A DNA stretch of 32,227 nt, from the NCBI GenBank assembly GCA_047616645.1, contig JBLHIH010000033.1:1-32227 (forward strand), given 5' to 3'. Positions 25,265 through 32,227 of the stretch are shown here, one piece after another. The stretch's first letter is position 1, and the number at the start of each line of letters is the position of its first letter. Both the position numbers and the translations under genes were made by a program. The stretch comes from JAHRVQ01 sp047616645. GTDB taxonomy: Bacteria > Pseudomonadota > Gammaproteobacteria > Pseudomonadales > Azotimanducaceae. The notes below the pieces were generated by a model. It ran no database searches and was not told the origin of the DNA. It saw only the letters and a program-made list of their open reading frames with translations.

Positions 25265-26163
25265 TTCAGGTGTGTGGTTATACTTTCAAGTATTCTAGGC
25301 AAAATCGCTTCGGGAAGATTATGTCCCATGCCTTGAAAAATCTCAAAATTTGAATGCTTGATGAGCTCTGCTGTGTGCTCGCCGTGGGCAACAGGAATCA
25401 AGCTGTCGTCAGCGCCATGCAGTACTAAGGTTGGTGTAGCGATTGTTGCAACCGCTTGCGATCGATCTCCAGTTTTGATTATTGCCATGAGTTGTCTGGG
25501 GATTGCCTTTGGCTCGAAACCCATTTCAGACATGATTTTAGCGCGATCATTTGCCTCATCACTATCAGCCAGTCCCTTTAGCATATCTGCGGATTCTCCA
25601 CTTGGAGGTGGAAGGTGGGGTGCGCCTGTGGTTGACATGATCGATGTGAGACTCAGTACACGATCAGGAAAGTTGGCGCTAATTATTTGAGCGATCATTC
25701 CTCCCATCGAGGCGCCAAGGATATGAGATTGTTGTAAATCAAGATCATCCATAACGGCAATGACATCTACTGCCATGTCATCTAAAAGGTAGGGTGCACT
25801 CACGGTAAACCCAAGCGCATTTTTGAGAAGCTGCCACCAAATAGTCGGTTCACCCCAGTTGTTAAATTTTTGTGATTTACCCGTGTCCCTATTGTCAATT
25901 AAAATTACGCGGTAACCTGCATCGACAATGCCATGAACAAAATCATCTCCCCACAGCGAGTGGGAGGCGCCTAAACCCATAATTAAAATCGCTGTTTGCT
26001 GATCAGTCTCGCCAATCACCTTATAGGCAATTTCTATTTCTTCATGGATCACTGTTTTGAAATCGAAGCTATCAATATACGTTCTTGAGTAATCGCTATA
26101 CACCTGTGAGCTACTCGCCAGAAACAGAGCCAAGTAAGATATTCGAATGAAAGATAAACGCAT
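25246..26163 (-). CDS. Secreted alpha/beta hydrolase
   Basis: A 305-residue protein with a signal peptide (residues 1-24, ending VYS|DY) and a complete alpha/beta hydrolase core. The oxyanion strand is ILIMGLGASHSLWGD (about 59-73), then IDNRDTGKS, the nucleophile elbow GASMGG with Ser152, the acid in LHGADDSLIP (Asp252 or Asp253) and His281 in GMGHNLP. The NRDTGKS and GASMGGMIAQ phrases resemble the aclacinomycin-methylesterase (RdmC)-like branch, but those are cytosolic and the substrate here is unknown. The frame is open to 26256; ATG 26163 was chosen because it starts the signal peptide. Its last codons form the left arm of the terminator palindrome. Confidence 0.82.
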   Translation of the reverse strand: MRLSFIRISYLALFLASSSQVYSDYSRTYIDSFDFKTVIHEEIEIAYKVIGETDQQTAILIMGLGASHSLWGDDFVHGIVDAGYRVILIDNRDTGKSQKFNNWGEPTIWWQLLKNALGFTVSAPYLLDDMAVDVIAVMDDLDLQQSHILGASMGGMIAQIISANFPDRVLSLTSIMSTTGAPHLPPPSGESADMLKGLADSDEANDRAKIMSEMGFEPKAIPRQLMAIIKTGDRSQAVATIATPTLVLHGADDSLIPVAHGEHTAELIKHSNFEIFQGMGHNLPEAILPRILESITTHLNKNSPP

Positions 26164-26391
26164 AAAAATTGCTCGTAAGTTAATGGAGAGTCGAATACAA
26201 AGGTGAATATTGTGGATCACATACCTTATACTGATGGGGTCCGTTTTCAGATACACATTTTAATACACATTTAATATATTAGGCTCCAATGGCTAGAGCA
26301 ATCATACACCAACTTAAGAGTGGGTTGATTTGTGAGTGAGCAATGCCGAGAAAAAGGAACCTTAATCCGATATATGAGTCTGACATCTTTC

Positions 26392-27087
26392 ATGAGAATT
26401 AAAACAACCTTATTGATCCTTAGTATTGGCGTATTGACGGCCTGCACGCAAGTGGCAATCCAGGAAAATACTAAATATAGCGAAAGGCTTCCGGTAAACT
26501 TAAGCGGTCATTGGGAAATTGATTATGAATTGACGGAGAGCCCACAAGATAAAATACGTTGGTTATATGAGGTGGCAAAAAGCCAGATAGAGCAAAAGCG
26601 CATATCTCAGGAAAGAGCCCAAAATCAAAACCGTCCGGTTGGACAAAATATTGGTGCAATCAACGATCTTAAGGCTGTCATTGGCTTGGGGACGCTAGTT
26701 GACGCGATAAGTCGCTCTACGATCCTCAATATTGAGCAAGACAGTGAGGGTATTATTATAAAGAGAAATGGAGATTACGCCCTGACGTGTGACTTTGCAG
26801 AATCCGCAATACAGACCAATAACTTGGGAAGTGAGTTTTGTCGATTTGGTCCTTCTGGACAACTTGTAGTGGCTGTAGCGTTACCGGAGGGATTGTTCCT
26901 CATCAATAGACTGGTTATCTCTGCAGATGGAACGAGGCTTAATGTGGCGACAACACTAAAGTCGTCAAAAATGTCCCAGGAATTCACCTTAAACAGGGTC
27001 TATATGCCCTTTGAACCAGGTAAGGGTCTTTACGAATGCAAATATACCTTAAAAGATAAAAAAACCTGTTGGCTGGGTGGCGAGTAG
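26392..27087 (+). CDS. Lipoprotein of unknown function (first gene of a three-gene unit)
   Basis: A 231-residue predicted lipoprotein from ATG 26392, whose signal ends LTAC (Cys18). The mature part begins with a SGHWEIDYELTESP stretch. It then has a helical, glutamine/arginine-rich section (about residues 50-85) and a strand-rich C-terminal half with TCDF, EFCRF, YECKYTL and KTCWL, giving several cysteines that could form disulfides in the periplasm. No family is recognised. The frame opens earlier (GTG 26332, ATG 26374), but the later start gives a proper lipoprotein signal. The stop TAG is followed without a gap by the ATG of the next lipoprotein gene, so the two are translationally linked. 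Confidence 0.65.
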   Translation: MRIKTTLLILSIGVLTACTQVAIQENTKYSERLPVNLSGHWEIDYELTESPQDKIRWLYEVAKSQIEQKRISQERAQNQNRPVGQNIGAINDLKAVIGLGTLVDAISRSTILNIEQDSEGIIIKRNGDYALTCDFAESAIQTNNLGSEFCRFGPSGQLVVAVALPEGLFLINRLVISADGTRLNVATTLKSSKMSQEFTLNRVYMPFEPGKGLYECKYTLKDKKTCWLGGE

Positions 27088-28188
27088 ATGAGATTGAAAA
27101 TATTACTACTGTGTTTATTAGTACTTAAGGGATGTGCATCTGTGCCAAAAGAAGCGGTGACTGATTTTTTAGCGCCCTTAGAAGCCACTCTCTTAGTCGG
27201 CGGTATTGAACCCAAGCACAGATATAACATCAGTATTTCTAGTTTTGATACAACGCTTTTATCCAAAGAAATCAAAGGCAGCAAAGCCGATCTGCTGTTT
27301 GCAAAATCGAATTACATGCCCGTTGTACTTAAGAACACCCTGCTTAAATCTCGTCACTGGGGTGCCGTGCGAGTATTGCCTGAAGCAGATCCTAGTGCAG
27401 AGTTGAAGATTTCTGCAGAGCTCATTCACGCTGATGCGGTTCAGTTAAATCTATCTGTTAAAGTTGTGGATAGTAGAGGTGTAGTATGGATCGACAAAAC
27501 GTATTCAGATACGAGTCTTGATCATAGATATATGCCCGGTATTATAGGTGAGGATGATCCATTTCAGGATTTATATAATTCGATTGCTAACGATATTTAT
27601 CTGCATGGTGTCAACTTGAGCGAACAACAATCCTCTCGAATTTTGGATACCTCATTACTGCGCTACGCAATAGCACTTTCACCTGATGCATTCGGATCAT
27701 TCCTAGTAGAAATTCCGGTAGGAAGTCCCGCAGAAAGCGCAACGGAAGTGACACTACTGGCGCTACCAGCAAGAAATGACCCCATGTATGAGAGAGTTCG
27801 GAAAATTCGTGAAACCGAATATCGATTTATTGATGTATTAGATAGCCAGTATCAATTGTTTTACAATAAAATGCAGGAGGCTTATCCATACTGGAGAGAA
27901 TATAGTTTCGAGCTAATGGTGTACAACGATAAAATAGAGTCTGAAGGACGCTTATCAAAAAACCGAGGCGGAACCTGGAAGTCCTTGGAACGTGTCTATA
28001 AGACTTATAAAGAATACAAATTAAATGAAGATGAACTTAGGGAGCTTTCCAATTCCTTAACGACGGAGATTAAACCGACGGTGGCAGAGCTAGATGGACA
28101 TGTAATTGAATTAGTGGGCTCGTTTGGCGCACAATATAATGAATGGCGGGAGATACTGGCCAAGTTGTATCAATCTGAACGGAATTAG
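27088..28188 (+). CDS. Lipoprotein of unknown function (second gene of the unit)
   Basis: A 366-residue predicted lipoprotein with a short signal ending LKGC (Cys16). The first ~180 residues are mixed strand/helix. They include AELKISAELIHADAVQLNLSVKVVDSRGVVWIDKTY, which looks like the periplasmic outer-membrane-assembly or secretin-helper type of fold that senses or computes additive strands. The C-terminal half is helical and rich in Tyr, Glu and Arg (residues 230-360). I recognise no named family. It begins directly at the stop of the preceding lipoprotein gene and is followed after 12 bases by the TfpX/TfpZ-like gene. Envelope function is inferred only from the lipid signal. Confidence 0.68.
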   Translation: MRLKILLLCLLVLKGCASVPKEAVTDFLAPLEATLLVGGIEPKHRYNISISSFDTTLLSKEIKGSKADLLFAKSNYMPVVLKNTLLKSRHWGAVRVLPEADPSAELKISAELIHADAVQLNLSVKVVDSRGVVWIDKTYSDTSLDHRYMPGIIGEDDPFQDLYNSIANDIYLHGVNLSEQQSSRILDTSLLRYAIALSPDAFGSFLVEIPVGSPAESATEVTLLALPARNDPMYERVRKIRETEYRFIDVLDSQYQLFYNKMQEAYPYWREYSFELMVYNDKIESEGRLSKNRGGTWKSLERVYKTYKEYKLNEDELRELSNSLTTEIKPTVAELDGHVIELVGSFGAQYNEWREILAKLYQSERN

Positions 28189-28200
28189 TTAGAGGTGGCC

Positions 28201-28935
28201 ATGAGTCGATTTACTGCATTTTTTTATCATATAGCAATTAGCTTAGTTATTTTTGTCATTCTTGCCTATCTCATTGTTGAGATTTGGTACCCAGAATTCT
28301 TCTTCGCTATTGATGGTGGATGGGAAGGCATTCGACTGGTTATTGGTGTGGATTTAGTCCTAGGGCCTCTTCTAACATTAGTTGTGTTTAAGTCGGGTAA
28401 ACCTGGATTGAAATTTGACTTAGGTTGTATTGGCGCGCTTCAAACTTTGTGTCTGATCGCCGGGGTTTTTGTCATATATACTGAACGACCTGTCTATTTT
28501 ATTTTTTATGATAAACATTTTTATAGTGCAAGTGCCGATACTTATAGAAACTATGGCGTCGAGCCACCTTCGCTAACAGAGAATTCACAGACTTTCCCAA
28601 TAAAGGTGATATCAAAATTACCTGATCATCCAATTGAGAAAGCTGGCTTCTTAACAATTATTTTCCAGGACAATATCCCTGCTTGGATTTATCGTCCGAC
28701 TTATTTAGACCTCAGTGATCACATGGATGAAGTCATCGTATCTGGTACTTCTGAAGTGGAAATGAGGGGGCGCGATAAGAAAGGAAATCTTGATAGGTGG
28801 CTAGCCAAGCATGGCGGAGAATTTGATGAATATGCCTTTATCCCCGTTCATTCACGGTATCGAGATGCGTTTATTGGCATTAGCAAAGCGAAAAAATTGT
28901 TTGTTGATATTATTGAAATACCGCCACCCACCTAA
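28201..28935 (+). CDS. TfpX/TfpZ-like type IV pilin accessory membrane protein
   Basis: A 244-residue inner-membrane protein with three helices in the first ~100 residues and a large periplasmic domain afterwards. The N-terminal pattern matches the TfpX/TfpZ family: a start MSRFTAFFYHIAISL, then WYPEFFFA, IRLVIGVDLVLGPLLTLVVF, the KPGLKFDL turn, and ERPVYFIFYD after the third helix. In other bacteria these proteins assist assembly of a specific pilin. No pilin gene is present here, so the family tag says little about function. An AGAGG site five bases before ATG 28201 favours it over the GTG at 28195. It ends the unit of two lipoprotein genes. Confidence 0.8.
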   Translation: MSRFTAFFYHIAISLVIFVILAYLIVEIWYPEFFFAIDGGWEGIRLVIGVDLVLGPLLTLVVFKSGKPGLKFDLGCIGALQTLCLIAGVFVIYTERPVYFIFYDKHFYSASADTYRNYGVEPPSLTENSQTFPIKVISKLPDHPIEKAGFLTIIFQDNIPAWIYRPTYLDLSDHMDEVIVSGTSEVEMRGRDKKGNLDRWLAKHGGEFDEYAFIPVHSRYRDAFIGISKAKKLFVDIIEIPPPT

Positions 28936-28940
28936 TGGGC

Positions 28941-29411
28941 TTATTGCCTTAGTCTCCCCCTCGCATCTTTGCGAGATCCTGACGCGGGTACGATTGAGGT
29001 TGCTTTTGCTAAGCCAAACTCTGGCATATTGTTGTAGACACATTCAAATGATCCTGGGCTGATCGTATAAGTTTCATGCCAGATGCCGACGTCACTATTG
29101 TTCTTCATAAGCTTGTTGAAATTTGCCCAAGCTGGCAAATGCGCTTGATTGCTGTCTTTTGCATATTCTTCAAGGGCTTCAAAACTGCGCCAGTACTGAA
29201 CCATTATTGAGGTGCGGCCACCCCAAGATTCGAGATGTAAAAGATCTGAATCCTTTGTTTGAGATAACTCCTTAATCATTCTTCCCATTGCTATCGTCAC
29301 CGGGAGCCATTTGTGAACCTTCCATGGTTTATTTATTCTCATTCCAATCAAGAAAACGGCAAATTCCTCTTCGCTATGCGCCGTCATTCGTTGTTGAATT
29401 ATATCCGTCAT
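28941..29411 (-). CDS. DUF4188 family protein
   Basis: A 156-residue cytosolic protein that matches DUF4188 over its whole length: EEFAVFLIGMRINKPWKVHKWLPV, VQYWRSFEALEEYAKD, HLPAWANFNKL, GIWHETY and NMPEFGLAKAT. The fold is a dimeric ferredoxin-like alpha+beta barrel, related to small monooxygenases and to haem-binding aldoxime-dehydratase-like proteins. The conserved histidines (HLPAW, IWHETY) could bind a ligand or haem, but no activity is established. ATG 29411 follows AAGGA. The divergent TetR gene lies about 195 bases away, and such regulators often control the neighbour, so this gene is a candidate target. Confidence 0.82.
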   Translation of the reverse strand: MTDIIQQRMTAHSEEEFAVFLIGMRINKPWKVHKWLPVTIAMGRMIKELSQTKDSDLLHLESWGGRTSIMVQYWRSFEALEEYAKDSNQAHLPAWANFNKLMKNNSDVGIWHETYTISPGSFECVYNNMPEFGLAKATSIVPASGSRKDARGRLRQ

Positions 29412-29562
29412 CACTGGGGTCCTTGCATTAATGCTCGTTCATATTAACCCTTTGTTAGGGCCGTCTATCAGCGCCCTTAATTAGAGCCCTCTATTAGTGT
29501 CGCAGAAGTTAACGTTGTAAAGATGTCTTGTTATAGATCAATCTTAACAATGTCAAATTATA

Positions 29563-29582
29563 CTCAGACAAATGTATCTGAG
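29563..29582. promoter_or_regulatory. Candidate TetR operator dyad
   Basis: A 20-base inverted repeat, CTCAGA (29563-29568) and TCTGAG (29577-29582), matches at 8 of 10 dyad positions overall. It sits 24 bases before the original tetR ATG in the divergent region shared with the DUF4188 gene. Position and size suit autoregulation by the TetR protein; binding is inferred. Confidence 0.45.
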
Positions 29583-29606
29583 ATAAATAGTTAAAGGTCA
29601 AAACAA

Positions 29607-30187
29607 ATGGATAAAAAAACTATCATCATGGGAACCTGAGTCTTGATCTCGTCCAACAAGCAATAAATCTATTGGAGAGGGAGTGTTTAGCGGCATTAAC
29701 CCTACGCCGCGTAGCGAGAGAAGCAGGTGTTTCACAGGCTGCCCCTTATAGCCATTTTAAGGATAAAAAAGCCTTACTCGCGGCTGTAGCAATTGAGGGA
29801 TTTGAGCGATTTGATAAATTGATGAAAGAATACGCTGCCAAAGAAGAGACATACATCATTGGCTTAGGAATGGGTTACATTCAGTTTGCACTCGCTCATC
29901 CAGCGTTGTTCCATTTGATGTTTAATAACGATCTTGTTGAGCTAATCGAGATATGTAGTGAAGATATAGCTTATAACTCAAGTTATGAGACGCTGGTTGC
30001 AGCTGTAAATAAAACACCATTGCTTCAATTTGGCGAGTCACACCCACAGCTAGACACTGCATTCTTATGGAGTTTAGTACATGGCTTGGCGAATTTGTTG
30101 CTAGCAGAACGAATACACCCTACGGCATATGGATTTGCAGACAATGAGATTTTTCTTCGTCAACTTTTAGAAAAGTATTTACGGTAA
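29607..30187 (+). CDS. TetR family regulator with an N-terminal frameshift
   Basis: A TetR-type repressor. The helix-turn-helix is clear (LTLRRVAREAGVSQAAPYSHF, then KKALLAAVAIEGF), followed by a ligand domain of the WHG type ending at ~193 residues when restored (FLWSLVHGLANLLL). The uninterrupted frame starts only at TTG 29672 and lacks helix 1. Upstream, ATG 29607 follows AAAGG at a nine-base distance and reads MDKK. Adding one base to the A7 run 29613-29619 makes it continue as NYHHGNLSLDLVQQAINLLE, a standard TetR start. So a single missing A splits the gene. The truncated frame would probably not bind DNA well. The nearby dyad and the DUF4188 gene are its likely operator and target. Confidence 0.8.
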
Positions 30188-30192
30188 AATCG

Positions 30193-30233
30193 AATTTGTA
30201 GCCAGATAGTGATGAACTAGCAGGCTACAAATT
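30193..30233. terminator. Bidirectional hairpin between tetR and the cold-shock gene
   Basis: An 11-bp perfect inverted repeat, AATTTGTAGCC (30193-30203) and GGCTACAAATT (30223-30233), encloses a 19-base loop. It lies between two convergent genes. It has only moderate T content after it on the plus strand and AATTTG-rich sequence on the other. It is a plausible shared terminator. Confidence 0.6.
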
Positions 30234-30270
30234 ATTGTGTTTGAGAATAGAAGCTTTCAAAAAAAAAGTT

Positions 30271-30474
30271 TTAAAGCGGAACCACATTCGATGCTTGGGG
30301 TCCTTTTTGACCATCTTCTACATCAAACTCTACTTCTTGTCCTTCTGCTAAGGTCTTAAACCCATCAGAATTAATTGCCCTGAAGTGAACGAAAACATCA
30401 TTACCCTCGTCTCGCTCAATAAACCCGAAGCCCTTTTTTTCATCAAACCACTTAACTCGCCCTTTAGTCGCCAT
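30271..30474 (-). CDS. Cold-shock domain protein (CspA family)
   Basis: A 67-residue single cold-shock domain, full length. Both nucleic-acid-binding motifs are intact: KGFGFI at 14-19 (RNP1) and VFVHF at 27-31 (RNP2). Such proteins bind single-stranded RNA and DNA and act as RNA chaperones. ATG 30474 follows GGGAG at seven bases; an in-frame TTG two codons upstream is less likely. The leader is about 180 bases long and the promoter is strong (see separate entry), the usual arrangement for Csp genes whose leader controls translation. Whether it is cold-induced cannot be told from the sequence. Confidence 0.95.
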   Translation of the reverse strand: MATKGRVKWFDEKKGFGFIERDEGNDVFVHFRAINSDGFKTLAEGQEVEFDVEDGQKGPQASNVVPL

Positions 30475-30663
30475 TTCCAATCTCCCAACTGATTAACAGT
30501 GAGCCTCTATGCGCTAAACAAAAGCATAGGTCATTACCCACATTTTTATTATTGATGCTGAAATAAAGCAGGCATTACTTACGAATTAAACAAGTTGTGA
30601 TATCAGTACTGTTACCAAATTTGCACATAAATAAATATCTGCTGCCGTCTAGCCAGCAACAAT

Positions 30664-30691
30664 ATATTATCTGATATTAATTCAATGTAAA
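30664..30691 (-). promoter_or_regulatory. Sigma-70 promoter of the cold-shock gene
   Basis: On the minus strand, TTTACA (-35, 30686-30691) and TAATAT (-10, 30664-30669) are separated by 16 bases. Transcription starting near 30657 would give a 5' leader of about 180 bases before ATG 30474, which matches the long leaders of csp genes. Confidence 0.55.
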
Positions 30692-31067
30692 GCATTGTTT
30701 TGAGTAGGGTTTTTGATTGATATTGCGCCTTCTATAATTGTTAGATGACAAGAGAATCTTCTCTGTGACTATATGGTTATCATTGTATGACGCAATCCCG
30801 ATATTTAAATTAAAATAATTCAACTATTTATTACTAAACATGAATAGAATTTGTTTAGATTGACGCGAAATACTGCAATAATCGCATTATTGGCCCAATT
30901 AAGTCCTGTGTTGGATCAATGTTACCTGCGTTTAACACGACCATAATCCACGAATTTATCTCGAACTGTTGTCCCAGCATACATTACCTTGATATTTTTG
31001 GGAGTTTCCTTGAAAGGTAGCAGAATATGCAGTAATAATAGGTTAAATAGTATTTTATCAGGTAGAT
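30692..31067. other. Gene-free stretch between the cold-shock and P450 genes
   Basis: About 375 bases without a supported gene. It should contain the control region of the P450 gene. A 7-bp inverted repeat (30834-30858) is the only clear structure. TTGACG at 30860-30865 could be a -35 box, but no -10 sequence stands at normal spacing. Confidence 0.4.
30834..30858. promoter_or_regulatory. Candidate operator dyad upstream of the P450 gene
   Basis: CTAAACA (30834-30840) and TGTTTAG (30852-30858) form a perfect 7-bp inverted repeat around an 11-base spacer, roughly two helical turns in total. It directly precedes a TTGACG sequence. It is a possible regulator site for the P450 gene; no regulator is assigned. 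Confidence 0.3.
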
Positions 31068-32227
31068 ATGATGATTGAAGCGGTACTTCAAGCTAATTTC
31101 CCAGATCCTTATTCCATTCCCTTGGAAGATATTCATGTCGGTGACCCCATGTTATTTAAAGCAGATGCATTTTGGCCCTATTTCGAGCGGCTTCGAAAGG
31201 AAGACCCGGTCCACTATTGTGCTAACAGCCCATTTGGCCCTTATTGGTCCATAACAAAATTTAATGACATTATGGAAGTTGAAAAGAACATCGATGTTTT
31301 TTCTTCCGAAACAGGTGGAATAACAATTTTTGACCGGATGGCTGACTTTAAAACTTCTAGCTTTATTCAGATGGATCCGCCTAAACATGACGCCCAAAGA
31401 AAAGCAGTAACAAAGGTGGTGGCGCCTACCAATCTGGCAATTTTAGAGCCCATCATTCGAGCACGTGCCGCTGTAATCTTGGATGAGCTTCCTATCGGAG
31501 AGACGTTTGATTGGGTTGATAGGGTTTCAATCGAATTGACAACACAAATGTTGGCAACCTTATTTGATTTTCCCTTTGAATCAAGACGTAAATTGACCTA
31601 CTGGTCCGATATGGCAACATCCTCAGATGCTAATGGTGGAACGACACCTGAATCGGAAAGGCGCGCCGCATTAATGGAGTGTTTAGAAGTATTTACCGGC
31701 TTATGGAATGAAAGGATCAACAAAGAACCAGGTAATGATCTTATCTCTATGTTGGCGCATGGAAAGGATACTCAAAATATGGATCCAATGGAATATTTGG
31801 GGAATTTGATCCTACTGATCGTAGGTGGAAATGATACCACCAGGAATTCTATTTCCGGTGGTGTCTATTTTTTGAATCAATTTCCAGATGAATACAAAAA
31901 GTTGAGGGACAATCCAAAACTTATTCCGAATATGGTTTCTGAAATCATTCGTTATCAAACGCCTCTGGCCCACATGAGAAGAACGGCCACCAAGGACACT
32001 ATTTTGCGCGGTAAGCAGATAAAGAAAGGGGACAAGGTAGTCATGTGGTACGTTTCAGCTAATCGTGATTCTGATGTGATCACTAATCCTGATGATTTTA
32101 TTATAGATAGGGATCGTTCTCGTCATCATATGGCTTTTGGATTCGGACTCCATCGATGTATGGGTAACCGTTTGGCAGAGATGCAATTAAGAATTGTTTG
32201 GGAAGAAATTCTGAAACGATTCAAGAC
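31068..32227 (+). CDS. Cytochrome P450, CYP153-like alkane hydroxylase (3' end beyond window)
   Basis: The first 386 codons of a cytosolic P450; the frame is open to the window edge. Hallmarks are complete: oxygen-binding I-helix GGNDTTRN at 253-260, the ExxR pair in EIIR (Glu292, Arg295), and the haem loop FGFGLHRCMG with the ligand Cys364. Long stretches such as DWVDRVSIELTTQMLATLFD, MVSEIIRYQTPLAHMRRTA and VVMWYVSANRD are those of CYP153, which hydroxylates the terminal carbon of medium-chain alkanes using ferredoxin and ferredoxin reductase. Those partner genes are often directly downstream and would lie outside the window. ATG 31068 (next codon also ATG) follows a weak AGG. About 35-80 residues are missing at the C-terminus. 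Confidence 0.92.
   Translation, partial: MMIEAVLQANFPDPYSIPLEDIHVGDPMLFKADAFWPYFERLRKEDPVHYCANSPFGPYWSITKFNDIMEVEKNIDVFSSETGGITIFDRMADFKTSSFIQMDPPKHDAQRKAVTKVVAPTNLAILEPIIRARAAVILDELPIGETFDWVDRVSIELTTQMLATLFDFPFESRRKLTYWSDMATSSDANGGTTPESERRAALMECLEVFTGLWNERINKEPGNDLISMLAHGKDTQNMDPMEYLGNLILLIVGGNDTTRNSISGGVYFLNQFPDEYKKLRDNPKLIPNMVSEIIRYQTPLAHMRRTATKDTILRGKQIKKGDKVVMWYVSANRDSDVITNPDDFIIDRDRSRHHMAFGFGLHRCMGNRLAEMQLRIVWEEILKRFK

Noticed and set aside
28960..28975. Hairpin CTCGCA-TCTT-TGCGAG after the TfpX/Z-like gene
   Set aside because: It lies inside the coding end of the DUF4188 gene and has no T tract, so it is not called a terminator.
29457..29500. Imperfect direct repeat (GCCGTCTATCAG / GCCCTCTATTAG)
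   Set aside because: Several mismatches and no evident function; too weak to list as a repeat.
31152..31397. Minus-strand 81-codon frame
   Set aside because: It lies wholly opposite the clear CYP153-like coding sequence.

Overview
The window looks like chromosomal DNA of a free-living, aerobic gammaproteobacterium, probably marine. This is an inference. It rests on a moderately AT-rich composition, a monomeric NADP isocitrate dehydrogenase, an LpxR-type outer-membrane lipid A deacylase, a complete SoxXYZABCD thiosulfate-oxidation set and a CYP153-type alkane hydroxylase. No rRNA, tRNA, CRISPR array, transposase or phage gene was seen.

Layout. 1-5430: a gene tail cut by the edge, a MOSC protein, monomeric icd with a clear terminator, a sodium:neurotransmitter-symporter-type transporter and a MAPEG membrane protein. 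5427-9918: an RbgA/YlqF-like GTPase and a CvfB-like S1 protein (minus strand), a DUF4956 membrane protein coupled to a beta-propeller lipoprotein (plus), and a secreted calcineurin-like phosphatase (minus). 10160-13523: a nearly full-length but decayed polyphosphate kinase (ppk1) followed at once by an intact secreted CotH-like protein.

13824-22748 is the centre of the window: a sulfur-oxidation operon in the order soxC-D-X-Y-Z-A-K(like)-B, then a noncanonical metallo-beta-lactamase-fold protein, a secreted alpha/beta hydrolase and a SoxW-like thioredoxin. All genes lie on one strand with overlaps or short gaps, except for a gap of about 95 bases after soxB. SoxAX would load thiosulfate onto the SoxY cysteine, SoxB would release sulfate, and SoxCD would oxidise the remaining sulfane sulfur, so complete oxidation to sulfate is expected. 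A convergent TauE/SafE exporter gene closes the island and may remove sulfite or related anions.

23699-32227 is mixed: an LpxR-like deacylase, remains of a small secreted-protein gene, a secreted alpha/beta hydrolase, a three-gene group (two lipoproteins plus a TfpX/TfpZ-like membrane protein), a DUF4188 protein, a TetR regulator with a broken N-terminus and a likely operator, a cold-shock protein with a long leader, and the first 386 codons of a CYP153-like P450 cut by the edge.

A recurring oddity is single-base loss in homopolymers: three sites in ppk1 and one each in tauE, tetR and the 24.9 kb remnant. In each case one extra base restores a convincing protein. This may be real gene decay, consensus error, or both. 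ppk1 also carries a nonsense codon and damaged motifs, so it is probably truly dead.
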